A stretch of DNA of 64,000 bases from Corallococcus sp. EGB (lineage in GTDB: Bacteria > Myxococcota > Myxococcia > Myxococcales > Myxococcaceae), in contig NZ_CP079946.1 in NCBI RefSeq assembly GCF_019968905.1, positions 1 to 64,000 on the forward strand. Direction: 5' to 3'. Positions 24,051 through 35,441 of the stretch are shown in pieces (within the stretch, counting starts at the first letter, position 1; the number at the start of each line of letters is the position of its first letter). Position numbers and translations under genes: made by a program. Below the pieces are notes generated by a model. That model saw only the letters and a list, made by a program, of their open reading frames with translations. It had not been told where the DNA came from and searched no databases.

Positions 24051-24368
24051 CTAGTGCGGCCGGGGCCGGGTCAGGCCCGTCAGGGACAGGCGGGTGCGCA
24101 TGGGGTCCAGCTCCACGTGCATCCGGCAATCCGCCACGTCCAGGCGCAGGGTGTAGGGAGGGCAGGTCGCCGCGGCCCCGGTGTGCGCCTCACAGGCGCG
24201 AGCGCCCATGCGGAACAGCTCCGCCAGCACCGCCCGCCGGACCTCCGCCGACAGCCCGTCCACGGTGGCTTGCACACCCCGGGCGATGAGCACGGTGAAG
24301 GCCTTCAATCCGGGAGCATCGCGCGGCGGGCCGGCCAGGGTCATGCCCGCGCCCGTTGCCAGAACCAT
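24051..24368 (-). CDS. Small conserved-looking protein of unknown function
   Basis: A protein of up to 105 residues, with KAFTVLIARGVQATVDGLSA, three well-spaced Cys and a beta-rich C-terminus (TLRLDVADCRMHVELDPM). An internal ATG at 24344 could be the true start because the first eight residues look unconserved. It is followed at once by the helical protein gene and is divergent from the secreted protein gene at 24532. No family recognised; codon use matches real genes here. Confidence 0.55.
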   Translation of the reverse strand: MVLATGAGMTLAGPPRDAPGLKAFTVLIARGVQATVDGLSAEVRRAVLAELFRMGARACEAHTGAAATCPPYTLRLDVADCRMHVELDPMRTRLSLTGLTRPRPH

Positions 24369-24531
24369 ACCCTGCGACAGGTCTGTCGTTCCGGGGGGTT
24401 GGAGCGACTCGGGACCCTTGGGGCTGAAAAAAGCTCAGGCACGGAAGTGCCCAATCCTGAAACCCTGGCGGGTGGGATGCCGTGGGACACGGGGATGGCG
24501 AGGGGTGTAAAGGCAGGCGGCAGGAGGCACG

Positions 24532-26706
24532 ATGGCGCGCACGCGGACGGTGGGCAGTGGGGGCCTGACGGCCCTGGCAATGGCCCTGGCGGCCTTCCTG
24601 GCCTTCGGAGGCGGCTGCCGGGAGCAACCCCCGCTGACGGGCGCGCGGAGCCTCCTGCGGGTCTCCCAGGAGTCCGTGGAGTTCCCGGCCAGCTACCCCC
24701 AGGTGGAGCGGCAGGTGGAGCTCCGGGTGATGAACGCGGGCCGCACGACGCTGGACGTGGAGTGGACGCAGCTGACGCCGCCCTTCGCCGCGGTGGGGCT
24801 GCCCACGCGGATGGACCCGGGCGAGGTCCCGGTCCGGCTGACCTACAAGCCGGAGGCCACGGGCGTGCGGACGGCCACGCTGGTGGGGCGGGCGCCGGGG
24901 GGCGGCGAGGTGCGGGTGGAGCTGCGCGGCCAGGCGAACCCGCTCCCGGACTGCCCCACGCCGGTGGCCTGCCACGCCTCCACGTTCGACGTGGCGGCGG
25001 AAGGGTGCGTTGAGACGCAGCTGCCGGACGGCACGGCGTGCGACCCGGGCAACGCATGCATCCAGGACGCGGCGTGCGCGGCGGGGCGGTGCAAGGGCAA
25101 GGAGCGCGTCTGCGACGACGGCGACGCGTGCACCACGGACGTGTGCAACCCGCTGGATGGGTGCACGTCGGTGCCGGCGCCGCCGTGTCCGGGGGACGGC
25201 AGGTGCCAGGTGGGCGTGTGCGATCCGAAGGTGGGGTGCACGCTGGCGAAGGCGCCGGACGGGACGTTCTGCGGCCCCGAGCGCGGCTGTGACGCGGCGG
25301 ACGTGTGCCTGGACGGGATGTGCCAGCGCCGCGACCCGCCGGACGGCTTCCAGTGCGCGCCGGCCAGCCCCTGCCAGGGGCCGGGGAGGTGCAGGGGCTC
25401 CGTGTGCGAGCGCCCCACCGCGACGGCGCTGGCGCCGGACTGGACCTACGACGCGGCCTCCAACGGCGAGGCGCTGCACGACCTGCTGGTGGGGCCCACG
25501 GGGGACGTGACGCTGGTGGGCTTCTTCGTGCCGGCGCTGCTGGACGCGGCGGGCCCGGTGCCGGTGCGCGCGCGCGTGGCCGGGCGCCGGTGCATGCTGT
25601 GGAACGACCGGCTGTTGTGCATGGACCTGCCGCTGTCCGGGCAGGTGTCGCTGTTGGACCGGGTGACGGGCTCGCCGAGGTGGACGTTCGACCTGACGAC
25701 GGTGCGGCCCGACTTCACGCAAGGGCTGACGACGCTGTTCATGGCGCGGCTGGGGGTGATGCAGCCGGACCGGCTGGCGGCGCTCTTCGAGGCGTACCCG
25801 GCGGGCACGTCGCGCGACACGCTGTGCCGGGAGTACTTCCTGGTGGTGTTGGATGCCTTTGGCGGGATGGTGTCCGCGCAGGCGTTGAAGGATCCGCTGC
25901 TCGCCGAGTGCAACCACCCGCACCCGTACGGCGTCGCGTCCGACGTGGCGGGCGACCTGTACGTGGCGTTCGGGCCCACGCAGAACGTGGGCGCGCCGCT
26001 GTATCCGGGAGCGCCCACGTTGTTGATGGCGTTCTCGCAGGACGGCGTGCCGCGCTGGCGCAAGACGGAGGCCTTCGCCGCGGGGGAGCTGGCCATCGTG
26101 AACGGGCTGTTGCTCAACGAGCGCTCCACGCAGGCGCTGCGCACGCGGGACGGGCAGCCGGTGGCCTCGCGGACCTTCCCGAGGGAGCTGGGCCGCGCGC
26201 TGGCGACCTCCACGCACCTCATCCCCTCGCCGTCCGAGGACGACACCGCGAACGAGTGGCGGCTGGAGGGCTATGCGCTGCCGGACCTCGCGCCGTCCTG
26301 GACGCACGGGTTCCGGGGGTGGCCGGGGCCGGTGGCGCCGGAGGCGCGGCTGGCGAGCTGGACCACCTGGCCGGGCCAGCCGCCGGAGACGGTGGTGGTG
26401 GGCACGGGCATGGACGCGCAGGGGCCGGTGCTGTTCGCGGTGAGCGCGAAGGATGGCAGCGAGGTGTTCCAGTGCCGGGTGCCCCACGCGGCGACGCCCG
26501 CGCAGTTCCTGGAGCTGGGGCCGGACAGCGTGGTGCTGATGGACAACGCGACGACGTGCGGCGAGTGCGATCCACCCTACGCGTACAGCCAGGCGCGCTT
26601 CCGCCGCTTCCCGATTCCGGGCCTGAAGCCCGCGGAGGAGCCCTGGCCCGGAACGTTTGGCGGGCCAGGGCACGACCATCACGAGGACCCGGTGCGCGGG
26701 CGCTGA
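24532..26706 (+). CDS. Secreted lipoprotein with Cys-rich modules and a propeller-like domain
   Basis: A 724-residue exported protein. The signal LTALAMALAAFLAFGGGC ends in a lipobox-like Cys. Next comes an Ig-like, ASH-type beta domain (about 40-135: RQVELRVMNAGRTTLDVEW), then about 150 residues of Cys-rich repeats (CNPLDGCTSV, CDPKVGCTLAKAPDGTFC) like those in other myxobacterial surface proteins, and a 400-residue region resembling a PQQ-type beta propeller (PRWTFDL, SGQVSLLDRVTGSPRW). It ends in a short His-rich tail, GHDHHEDP. AGGAGG lies 5 bases before the ATG. Probably a cell-surface sensor or binding protein; no enzyme motif seen. Confidence 0.8.
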   Translation: MARTRTVGSGGLTALAMALAAFLAFGGGCREQPPLTGARSLLRVSQESVEFPASYPQVERQVELRVMNAGRTTLDVEWTQLTPPFAAVGLPTRMDPGEVPVRLTYKPEATGVRTATLVGRAPGGGEVRVELRGQANPLPDCPTPVACHASTFDVAAEGCVETQLPDGTACDPGNACIQDAACAAGRCKGKERVCDDGDACTTDVCNPLDGCTSVPAPPCPGDGRCQVGVCDPKVGCTLAKAPDGTFCGPERGCDAADVCLDGMCQRRDPPDGFQCAPASPCQGPGRCRGSVCERPTATALAPDWTYDAASNGEALHDLLVGPTGDVTLVGFFVPALLDAAGPVPVRARVAGRRCMLWNDRLLCMDLPLSGQVSLLDRVTGSPRWTFDLTTVRPDFTQGLTTLFMARLGVMQPDRLAALFEAYPAGTSRDTLCREYFLVVLDAFGGMVSAQALKDPLLAECNHPHPYGVASDVAGDLYVAFGPTQNVGAPLYPGAPTLLMAFSQDGVPRWRKTEAFAAGELAIVNGLLLNERSTQALRTRDGQPVASRTFPRELGRALATSTHLIPSPSEDDTANEWRLEGYALPDLAPSWTHGFRGWPGPVAPEARLASWTTWPGQPPETVVVGTGMDAQGPVLFAVSAKDGSEVFQCRVPHAATPAQFLELGPDSVVLMDNATTCGECDPPYAYSQARFRRFPIPGLKPAEEPWPGTFGGPGHDHHEDPVRGR

Positions 26707-26719
26707 AGCCCACACGGGC

Positions 26720-27661
26720 TCACGGCGTGAGCGCGGTCCAGTCGCTGTTGGGCACGGACACCTGGAAGTTGTACGTGCCGTTGGTCCAGCACAGGCCGTA
26801 GGGGCCCAACTGGCTGCTGTTGCTCGCGTCGAGCGCGGGCCATGCGCTCACGATGTAGATCTGGATGCCGGAGGCGCGCACGCGGGGGAACGCGGGGCAG
26901 CGCTGCGCCACGTCCATCAGGTAGTGCGACTCCCACATCGTCCAGCCGGTGGCGAAGCCGGAGCTGCCGCAGATGGGCGTCAGCTTCTCCTCCCAGAGCC
27001 CCTGCGTGAAGTTGTAGAGCAGCCCGTGCGCGCAGCCGCTGCCGTCCTTGTAGACCTCCGTGAAGTAGCGCTCCTCGCCGTCCAGCACGCGCACGTACTT
27101 GCCCTTCCACGTCGCGTCCATGCCCTCGAAGGTCTGCCAGCCCGTGGCGCCGTCGAAGCCGCAGTGGTCCCAGAAGCCATGCGCGTGCGCCGTCGTCGCC
27201 ATGCCCGAATAGCGCCAGTGCGCCGTCACCGTCTCCACGCATGAATTGCCCGCCGGCATGTGCGTGGGCGCATAGATCGTCGTCCCGATCGCGTTGTCCG
27301 GGATGACCAGGTCCGTCTGCGCGTCGTTGGCCGCGAAGATGCCCTGGCCCTGGTTCACCCAGAAGCCCCGGTCCCCGGAGCCCGGGAAGATGTCCGGAAT
27401 GGGGTCGCGCGGGCGCGGACGGCTGGAGCGCTCCGGCAGCCGCGCCGCCGCGCCCTTCAACACCTCGTTCGCCTGCGGCTGGGTGTTGGGAAGGGGCTGG
27501 CCGTGCACCTTCTCGTCGAAGGGCTGCGGCGCCGCCGTCAGCGCCTGCCCCTCCGGCACCGGCACGCCATACGGCAGCCGCGCAGTCGCGTCCTCCGCCA
27601 GCACCGGCGCGCCCACCAGCCCCGCCACCACCGCCACGGTCTTCCACGACGTTCCACGCAT
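26720..27661 (-). CDS. Secreted protein of unknown function
   Basis: A 313-residue protein with a clear signal peptide (WKTVAVVAGLVGAPVLA). The mature part is rich in Trp, Tyr and Gly with scattered Cys (CVETVTAHWRYSG, FWDHCGFDG, CGSSGFATGWTMWESHYLMD), suggesting a disulfide-stabilised beta-sandwich, possibly carbohydrate-binding. No catalytic motif was recognised. It converges on the Cys-rich lipoprotein gene with 13 bases between stops, and an AT-rich promoter-like stretch lies upstream. Confidence 0.7.
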   Translation of the reverse strand: MRGTSWKTVAVVAGLVGAPVLAEDATARLPYGVPVPEGQALTAAPQPFDEKVHGQPLPNTQPQANEVLKGAAARLPERSSRPRPRDPIPDIFPGSGDRGFWVNQGQGIFAANDAQTDLVIPDNAIGTTIYAPTHMPAGNSCVETVTAHWRYSGMATTAHAHGFWDHCGFDGATGWQTFEGMDATWKGKYVRVLDGEERYFTEVYKDGSGCAHGLLYNFTQGLWEEKLTPICGSSGFATGWTMWESHYLMDVAQRCPAFPRVRASGIQIYIVSAWPALDASNSSQLGPYGLCWTNGTYNFQVSVPNSDWTALTP

Positions 27662-27681
27662 GGGTCTTCCCTCTCCGTCTG

Positions 27682-27735
27682 GAGTTGAGAGGGATTAAAA
27701 CAGCTTAAGCAGTAAAATTGGCAATAGGTGATTAC
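27682..27735 (-). promoter_or_regulatory. AT-rich promoter-like stretch upstream of the secreted protein gene
   Basis: On the minus strand TTGCCA is followed 19 bases later by TTTAAT, within a 45-base AT-rich patch that contrasts with the GC-rich surroundings and lies 20-70 bases ahead of the secreted protein's ATG. Spacing is longer than ideal, so the exact hexamers are uncertain. Confidence 0.35.
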
Positions 27736-28448
27736 CGCAGGGCGGCGAGATCCAGGATGCGCCCCTCGCGCAATGTTCCATCCGCGTCACGCGTGAGGGG
27801 CAGGCCCACCGCGGTGACGTCCCCGGGCCGGGTGCGCGTGAGCCACCCCAGCCAGGCGCAGAGCGCGGCGTCCAGCTGGTCGTGCGTGCATGTCCCCGCG
27901 TCCATGAAGCGCAGACCCCCGGCCTCCAGCAGGGCCTGTCTTCGCGCGCGTCCCTCCGGCGAGGCCTTTGCCCCCAACTTCTCCACAGCCAGCGCGCGCC
28001 AGGTGGCGCCGGGGAAGGCCTCGAGGAGGCGCGCGCGGGACAGCGCCGGCGTGTCCAGGTCCAGCATGGGCACGCGGGCATGGGTCCGCAGCGCGGCGAA
28101 CAGCAGCACGCCGCCGCGCACGAAGCCCGCGAAGGGCGCACCGGGCAGGGGCAGCACGTCCGGGGTCCGGCCCGGAGCGCGCAGCCGCGCTTCCGCGTCC
28201 CGCACCCGGGCGCCGGGGCTCGCCAGCGCCTGCGGCCCGTCCACCACCACCACGTCGCCGGGCCCCACGGCGAAGGCCTCCGCGAGCGCCTCCGGGTCCA
28301 GCGCGTGGCGTGCCCGTGGCACGGGCCACGCGCGCTGGGAGAAGCGAACGCGGCCGTCGCGGTCCACCACGGCCTCGTCCACGGGGCGGGGCGCGCGGGC
28401 GAAGGGGTCTGTCAGGTCCCAGCCCACGAAGCGGTGCGCGTCCGTCAT
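27732..28448 (-). CDS. DUF429-like predicted RNase H-fold protein
   Basis: A 238-residue protein beginning FVGWDLTDPFA, where the Asp after the first strand, the VVVDGPQALAS strand with a second Asp, and the C-terminal CTHDQLDAALCAWLGWLT match the DUF429 family, proposed to have an RNase H-like nuclease fold. Activity is unproven for most members. The ATG at 28448 is used because the conserved strand starts there; ten more codons lie upstream. Divergent from the aldo/keto reductase gene, with 78 bases between starts. Confidence 0.72.
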   Translation of the reverse strand: MTDAHRFVGWDLTDPFARAPRPVDEAVVDRDGRVRFSQRAWPVPRARHALDPEALAEAFAVGPGDVVVVDGPQALASPGARVRDAEARLRAPGRTPDVLPLPGAPFAGFVRGGVLLFAALRTHARVPMLDLDTPALSRARLLEAFPGATWRALAVEKLGAKASPEGRARRQALLEAGGLRFMDAGTCTHDQLDAALCAWLGWLTRTRPGDVTAVGLPLTRDADGTLREGRILDLAALR

Positions 28449-28526
28449 CGCGTGCCTTCCTGCTGCGGGGCCGGACACCGGGCGTTAGGAGGGGTCGCCT
28501 TCACTTCCACCCAAGGTGACACGCAC

Positions 28527-29546
28527 ATGCACTACCGTCCGCTGGGCCGCACCGGCCTGTTTGTCTCTGAACTGTGTTTCGGCGCCATGACCTTCGGTGG
28601 CGAAGGCTACTGGAAGAACATCGGGCAGCAGGGCCAGGCGGAGGCCGACGCGCTGGTGGGCCGGTGCCTGGACGCGGGCATCAACTTCTTCGACACCGCG
28701 AACGTGTATTCGTATGGGCAGTCGGAGGAGCTGCTCGGCAAGGCGCTCGCGGCGAGGCGGTCGCAGGTGGTGCTGGCCACCAAGGTGCGCGGCCGCATGG
28801 GCCCGGGCCAGAACGAGGTGGGCCTGTCGCGCTACCACGTCTTCGACTCCGTGCACGCGAGCCTCAAGCGCCTGGGCACGGACCACATCGACCTCTTGCA
28901 GATCCACGGCTACGACGCGGCCACCCCGCTGGACGAGACGCTGCGCGCGCTGGACGACCTCGTGCGCCAGGGCAAGGTGCGCTACCTGGGCGCGTCCAAC
29001 CTGGCCGCGTGGCAGCTGATGAAGGCGCTGGGCCTGAGCGACCACCGCGGCCTGTCCCGCTTCGAATCGCTGCAGGCCTACTACTCCATCGCCGGCCGCG
29101 ACCTGGAGCGCGAGCTGGTGCCGCTGCTGAAGGACCAGCAGGTGGGCCTGATGGTGTGGAGCCCGCTCGCGGGCGGCTTCCTGTCCGGCAAGTACCGCCG
29201 CAACGCCGAAGGCCCCGAGGGCGCCCGCCGCACCACCTTCGACTTCCCGCCCGTGGACCGCGAGCGCGCGTACAACGCCATCGACGTGATGGACGCGGTC
29301 GCGAAGGAGACAGGCGCCACCGTGGCGCGCGTGGCGCTCGCGTGGCTCCTGCACCAGCCGCACGTCACCACCGTCATCCTCGGCGCGAAGACGCAGGCCC
29401 AGCTGGAGGACAACCTGGCCGCGACCGAGCTGCGCCTCAGCCCCGAGCACCTCGCGAAGCTGGACGCCGTCTCCCGGCTGCCCCCTGAGTACCCCGGCTG
29501 GATGGTGGAGCGTCAGAACGCGGACCGGCTGCCCCCGGCCCGCTGA
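28527..29546 (+). CDS. Aldo/keto reductase
   Basis: A 339-residue NADPH-dependent oxidoreductase of the AKR superfamily. The catalytic tetrad is visible: Asp and Tyr in FFDTANVYSYGQSEELLG, Lys in VLATKVRG and His in LLQIHGYD. The cofactor-binding end TTVILGAKTQAQLEDNLAA is also intact. The sequence resembles the YajO/Tas-like group that acts on aldehydes or sugars; substrate unknown. The ATG at 28527 starts the universal MHYRPLGRTGLFVSELCFG block. A terminator lies 78 bases after the stop. Confidence 0.94.
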   Translation: MHYRPLGRTGLFVSELCFGAMTFGGEGYWKNIGQQGQAEADALVGRCLDAGINFFDTANVYSYGQSEELLGKALAARRSQVVLATKVRGRMGPGQNEVGLSRYHVFDSVHASLKRLGTDHIDLLQIHGYDAATPLDETLRALDDLVRQGKVRYLGASNLAAWQLMKALGLSDHRGLSRFESLQAYYSIAGRDLERELVPLLKDQQVGLMVWSPLAGGFLSGKYRRNAEGPEGARRTTFDFPPVDRERAYNAIDVMDAVAKETGATVARVALAWLLHQPHVTTVILGAKTQAQLEDNLAATELRLSPEHLAKLDAVSRLPPEYPGWMVERQNADRLPPAR

Positions 29547-29620
29547 ACCGGTTGCTCCTGGAGTCCTACGCACACGGAGTTTTCCAAAATCGCTGGATGG
29601 ACACGACCTGGCGCGTCTCA

Positions 29621-29655
29621 ACGACGCACCGTGTGATCGCGGTGCGTTCGTTTTT
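29621..29655 (+). terminator. Intrinsic terminator of the aldo/keto reductase gene
   Basis: ACGCACCG (29624-29631) pairs perfectly with CGGTGCGT (29640-29647) across an 8-base loop, and flanking ACG/CGT bases can extend the stem with one bulge. TCGTTTTT follows. Confidence 0.8.
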
Positions 29656-29972
29656 ACAGCCTGTCAGGGGCGGCAGGCGGCGCGTGACGCAGGTTCCCCT
29701 ATGAGTCCGGCGGCGAAAGAGACGGAGGGTGTTTGGGATTGGGGCGGACTTCCAATATCTTGGGGAGTGCGAAGCGTTCGGTCACCCGAGCGCGTTCCAT
29801 GGGGCCCACGCGCCTGCCGGCAGCACACCCATGAGGTCGGCATCCACGTGGAAGGACAGTCGCCCGGATGACCTTGGAGGTCCGGTGTGCGACGTCTCTT
29901 TTCGCTCCGTGGGGGGCCTGTCCGGGCCCCGGGTCATCCCCGGGGCCCGGCTAACCTTTCCCGGTGCCGCGG
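29656..29972. other. 317-bp intergenic region with a strong hairpin
   Basis: This stretch lies between the reductase terminator and the stop of the convergent GIN-domain gene. It contains a perfect 12-bp inverted repeat, CCGGGCCCCGGG (29922-29933) with 29939-29950, about 22 bases past the GIN gene stop on the minus strand. No U-run follows, so termination there is only possible. A 92-codon plus-strand frame exists but overlaps the GIN gene and has no protein-like features. Confidence 0.5.
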
Positions 29973-30701
29973 CTAGTTCGAAGCGTCGAGGCGCGAGCCG
30001 CCGCTGACGTCGACGTTGGAGCTCTGGGGCCGCTTCGACAGGCGGATGATGCTGCCGCCGGACGCGTCACCGGAGACCTTGGAGGGGGCGTCGGCCTCCA
30101 CGATGGAGCCGCCGCTGGCCTCGGCCTCCAGCTGCTCCAGGCCCTGGAGCTTCTGGGCATGCACCTGGGAGCCGCCGCTGGCCTCGACGTCCAGCCGCGT
30201 CGCGCGGCCGTTCAGGGTGATCTCGGAGCCGCCGCTGGCCTCGGCGTCCACCTTCCTGGCGTCCACGCCGCGCACGGTGACCACCGCGCCGCCGCTGGCC
30301 TCGGCGCCGAACTCACCGGACGCGGTGGCCTCGGCGTCCATGCGGGCGCCGCCGCTGGCCTCCACGTGGTCGATGCGGGGCGAGGACACGATGAGCCTCA
30401 CCCGGCCGTTGAGGCCGTCCCAGCCCTTGCGCTCCACGCGCGTGGTGAGGATGCCGTCCTCCACCCTCAGCTGGATGCGGGAGAGGTTCTCCGGGGAGCC
30501 CTCCAGGCGGACGGACTTGGGCCCCACCTTCACTTCGGCGCGCATGCCGTGGCTCACGGAGACGCCGTGGAAGTCCTCCACCTGGCGCGTCTCGCCGGCG
30601 TCCTGGGAGGCGGAGGGCTTCGTGGCCTCCGCCGCGTGGGCGGTGCAGGCGGTGGCGGCGAGGCAGCAGACGGCGAGCAGGGACAGCGAGGGCATCCTCA
30701 T
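29973..30701 (-). CDS. GIN-domain (DUF2807) secreted beta-solenoid protein
   Basis: A 242-residue exported protein with signal LLAVCCLAATACTAHA, whose Cys in TAC may be a lipobox. The mature part begins FHGVSVSHGMRAEVKVG, typical of DUF2807 (GIN domain), and then contains at least six short repeats built on VEASGG/AEASGG every 17-22 residues, such as HVEASGGARMDAEA and FGAEASGGAVVTV. These form the turns of a right-handed beta solenoid. GIN proteins are described as putative adhesin heads or surface proteins. Nucleotide repeats of CCGCCGCTGGCCTC reflect the same periodicity. Stand-alone gene. Confidence 0.85.
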   Translation of the reverse strand: MRMPSLSLLAVCCLAATACTAHAAEATKPSASQDAGETRQVEDFHGVSVSHGMRAEVKVGPKSVRLEGSPENLSRIQLRVEDGILTTRVERKGWDGLNGRVRLIVSSPRIDHVEASGGARMDAEATASGEFGAEASGGAVVTVRGVDARKVDAEASGGSEITLNGRATRLDVEASGGSQVHAQKLQGLEQLEAEASGGSIVEADAPSKVSGDASGGSIIRLSKRPQSSNVDVSGGSRLDASN

Positions 30702-30823
30702 GGGCGGCTCCAGTCAGGGCGCGAGGACGTAGGAGCACGCCTCCGCGGAATGTCCCGGGTACGGAGGAGGCCGGCGGGTGATTGCGTGGGGCTGGCGAGA
30801 ACCTGTCCGACAGCAGGACAGGC

Positions 30824-33586
<2,763 letters not shown>

Positions 33587-33791
33587 TGAAGGGGTCCGAC
33601 TCTACACCGGCGCGGGCACCGGCGCGAAAGGCCTGGACCCCCGTTTCTGGCCGGATGCCAGGGTTTACGAGGATGTGGCTCCGTTGGGGTGAGGACAGGG
33701 TTTTTGGAGCGGGGCGGGCGAACTGTCCGGCACCGGAGGGCTGCCTCGGGGACGGACGGACAGCGGGAGCGGCGTGGCTAGGGTGCGTGCC

Positions 33792-34844
33792 ATGGGGCTG
33801 CGAGCGCATCAGGCAGGGACGTGGGGAAAGTGCGTGGGCGCGCTGCTGAGCGTGCTTCTGGGGTGGGGTGGGGCGCAGGCGAAGGGGCTCCAGGTGGAGG
33901 ATGACCTGCCGACGCCGCTGTTCCTGGACCGCACGTACCTGTTCGTGTCGCCCAGCCGCATCCACCGGCAGGGGGACCCGAACTCACCCCTGCCGCTGGT
34001 CCTCGAGGGTCAGTTCGCGCCGAACCTCTTCCTGCCCCAGTTGAAGCTGGATGACTTCAAGGAGGACGGACGGGAGACGCTGTTCTCCGCGGTGTTCACG
34101 CCGAACATCCGGCTGCGGATGGTGAACACGCCCAGCAAGCCCATCCTGCCGCCGTCGTACCTGTTGAAGTTGACGCTCCAGGTGGCGCACCTGCGGCTCT
34201 TTCAAAACCCGGACAAGGAAGGGCTGCCCCGGGTATGGGCGTGGGGGTTGAACGTCATCGCGGGGCACTACTCCAACGGCGAGGACGGGTGCTTCTTCGC
34301 GAACCAGAAGGGGACGGACCCGAACTGCGAACCCGCGGAGGGGACGCTGCCATTGAATGAAATCACGGGCAGCTTCTCCACGAACCTGCTGCGCTTCGAA
34401 TTGCACAGCCGGCTGGGCTTCGCGGTGGATGTGCATCAATTGAGCGCGTGGCTGGTGGGGGCGAATGTCTTCTACGAATTGAACTCATCGATTGGACCGG
34501 GAGGGATGAGCCCCGAGCAGCGCTACGTGTATGGGGATGGCCACTGGGGATTCGGGCTGCTGGGGGAGCGCATGGTGAACGGCCACCGCTTCCGGCTGGA
34601 GGGGTCGTACTCCCATCCCTTCGGGGAGACGCCGGCGCAGGGGGGAACGCTGAGCGTGGAGGCGGCGGCGAATCCCCGGTGGGGCGCGGGGTTCGGCGTC
34701 TTCGCCCGGTACGTGCGGGGGCAGGACTACTACAACATCCTCTTCCTGGAGCACATCAACCTCTGGCAGTTCGGGCTCGTCTTCGATCTGAACCCGGGAG
34801 CGCGGCTGAAGGCAGACAGCGACAGGCCCCCGGGCTTCCAGTGA
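33792..34844 (+). CDS. Outer-membrane beta-barrel protein with an HxSNG motif
   Basis: A 350-residue exported protein (signal KCVGALLSVLLGWGGAQA) whose mature part alternates hydrophobic and polar residues in strands ending in aromatic residues, as in porin-like barrels (SAVFTPNIRLRMV, LNVIAGHYSNGEDGCFF, FRLEGSYSHPFGE, WQFGLVFDL). The stretch GHYSNG (His at about 159, Ser two residues later) matches the catalytic His-x-Ser-Asn patch of outer-membrane phospholipase A and of the lipid A deacylase PagL. A lipid-hydrolase function is therefore possible, but overall similarity to either family is not obvious. The ATG at 33792 with AGGG upstream is preferred to an in-frame GTG at 33774. Confidence 0.65.
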   Translation: MGLRAHQAGTWGKCVGALLSVLLGWGGAQAKGLQVEDDLPTPLFLDRTYLFVSPSRIHRQGDPNSPLPLVLEGQFAPNLFLPQLKLDDFKEDGRETLFSAVFTPNIRLRMVNTPSKPILPPSYLLKLTLQVAHLRLFQNPDKEGLPRVWAWGLNVIAGHYSNGEDGCFFANQKGTDPNCEPAEGTLPLNEITGSFSTNLLRFELHSRLGFAVDVHQLSAWLVGANVFYELNSSIGPGGMSPEQRYVYGDGHWGFGLLGERMVNGHRFRLEGSYSHPFGETPAQGGTLSVEAAANPRWGAGFGVFARYVRGQDYYNILFLEHINLWQFGLVFDLNPGARLKADSDRPPGFQ

Positions 34845-34847
34845 CAA

Positions 34848-35420
34848 TCATTTGACGAGGGACGGAGGCAGCAGTGTACGGACCTCGCGGGCGAAGCCCG
34901 GCACGCTGCGCGCCAAACCGTCCAGGAGTCTCATCAGGGAGATGGGGGGATTGCGCAGGGCCTCGGCCTGGGCTCGGAGCATCTCCAGCACGGTCTCCGG
35001 TGATTGGCTGAGCAGGTGTTGAAGAAAGGTGTCGGGTGACTGGGCCTGGAGCGTCGCGGGCAGGTGTTGTTCTTCGAAGTCCCGGAGGTTGCTCGTGACG
35101 AGCGTCTGGGCGCCCACGTGGACCGCGGCGGCGAGGACATGCCGGTCCTTCTCCGGGTTGGTCATGGAGGCGATGAGCCCCTCGTGGCCCGTCACCAGGG
35201 CTTCGGGAAAGGCAGCCTTCATGGCAGCCACGCGCCGGGCGGCCTTCTCTGCCGGCAATCCGATGGCCTTGACGAGGTTGCGGCGCGTCTCCTCGAGGAT
35301 GAGCTCCGTCCAGTGAATCTGGATGAGCCCTTCATGCGCCGCGCTCAACAAGGTGTCGCAGACGGTGAGGGGAATCAGGACGTTCGCATCGAGGACGACA
35401 GGAAACGGAGCATGGAGCAC
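34848..35420 (-). CDS. PIN-domain toxin (predicted ribonuclease)
   Basis: A 190-residue PIN-domain protein, the usual toxin of VapBC-type modules, which cleave tRNA or other RNA using a Mg-binding acidic cluster. Acidic residues are in place: Asp in PVVLDANVLIPL, Glu in ELILEETRRN, Asp in TNPEKDRHVLAAA and the strand TLVTSNLRDF. The HTH gene 21 bases upstream on the same strand is the presumed antitoxin. The protein carries a C-terminal helical extension of about 50 residues beyond the PIN core (LLSQSPETVLEMLRAQAEAL). It converges with the barrel gene with 3 bases between stops. Confidence 0.85.
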   Translation of the reverse strand: MLHAPFPVVLDANVLIPLTVCDTLLSAAHEGLIQIHWTELILEETRRNLVKAIGLPAEKAARRVAAMKAAFPEALVTGHEGLIASMTNPEKDRHVLAAAVHVGAQTLVTSNLRDFEEQHLPATLQAQSPDTFLQHLLSQSPETVLEMLRAQAEALRNPPISLMRLLDGLARSVPGFAREVRTLLPPSLVK

Positions 35421-35441
35421 GGAGTGGGGCGTCCTCGCTCG

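Noticed and set aside
24420..24460. A GGCAC/GTGCC hairpin with an AAAAAA stretch, a possible terminator
   Set aside because: Only a 5-bp stem, and the T-run on the minus strand lies 5 bases away and upstream of, not after, a gene.
24468..24482. A GG-N10-GC pattern resembling a sigma-54 promoter before the Cys-rich lipoprotein gene
   Set aside because: Only the two dinucleotides match; flanking consensus bases are poor and the pattern is frequent by chance at this GC content.
24190..26715. An 841-codon antisense frame over the Cys-rich lipoprotein gene
   Set aside because: His/Arg/Pro-rich low complexity, with no start signals or motifs; it shadows a gene with signal peptide and ribosome binding site.
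29729..30007. A 92-codon plus-strand frame after the aldo/keto reductase
   Set aside because: It overlaps the GIN-domain gene, has no ribosome binding site and no protein-like segment.
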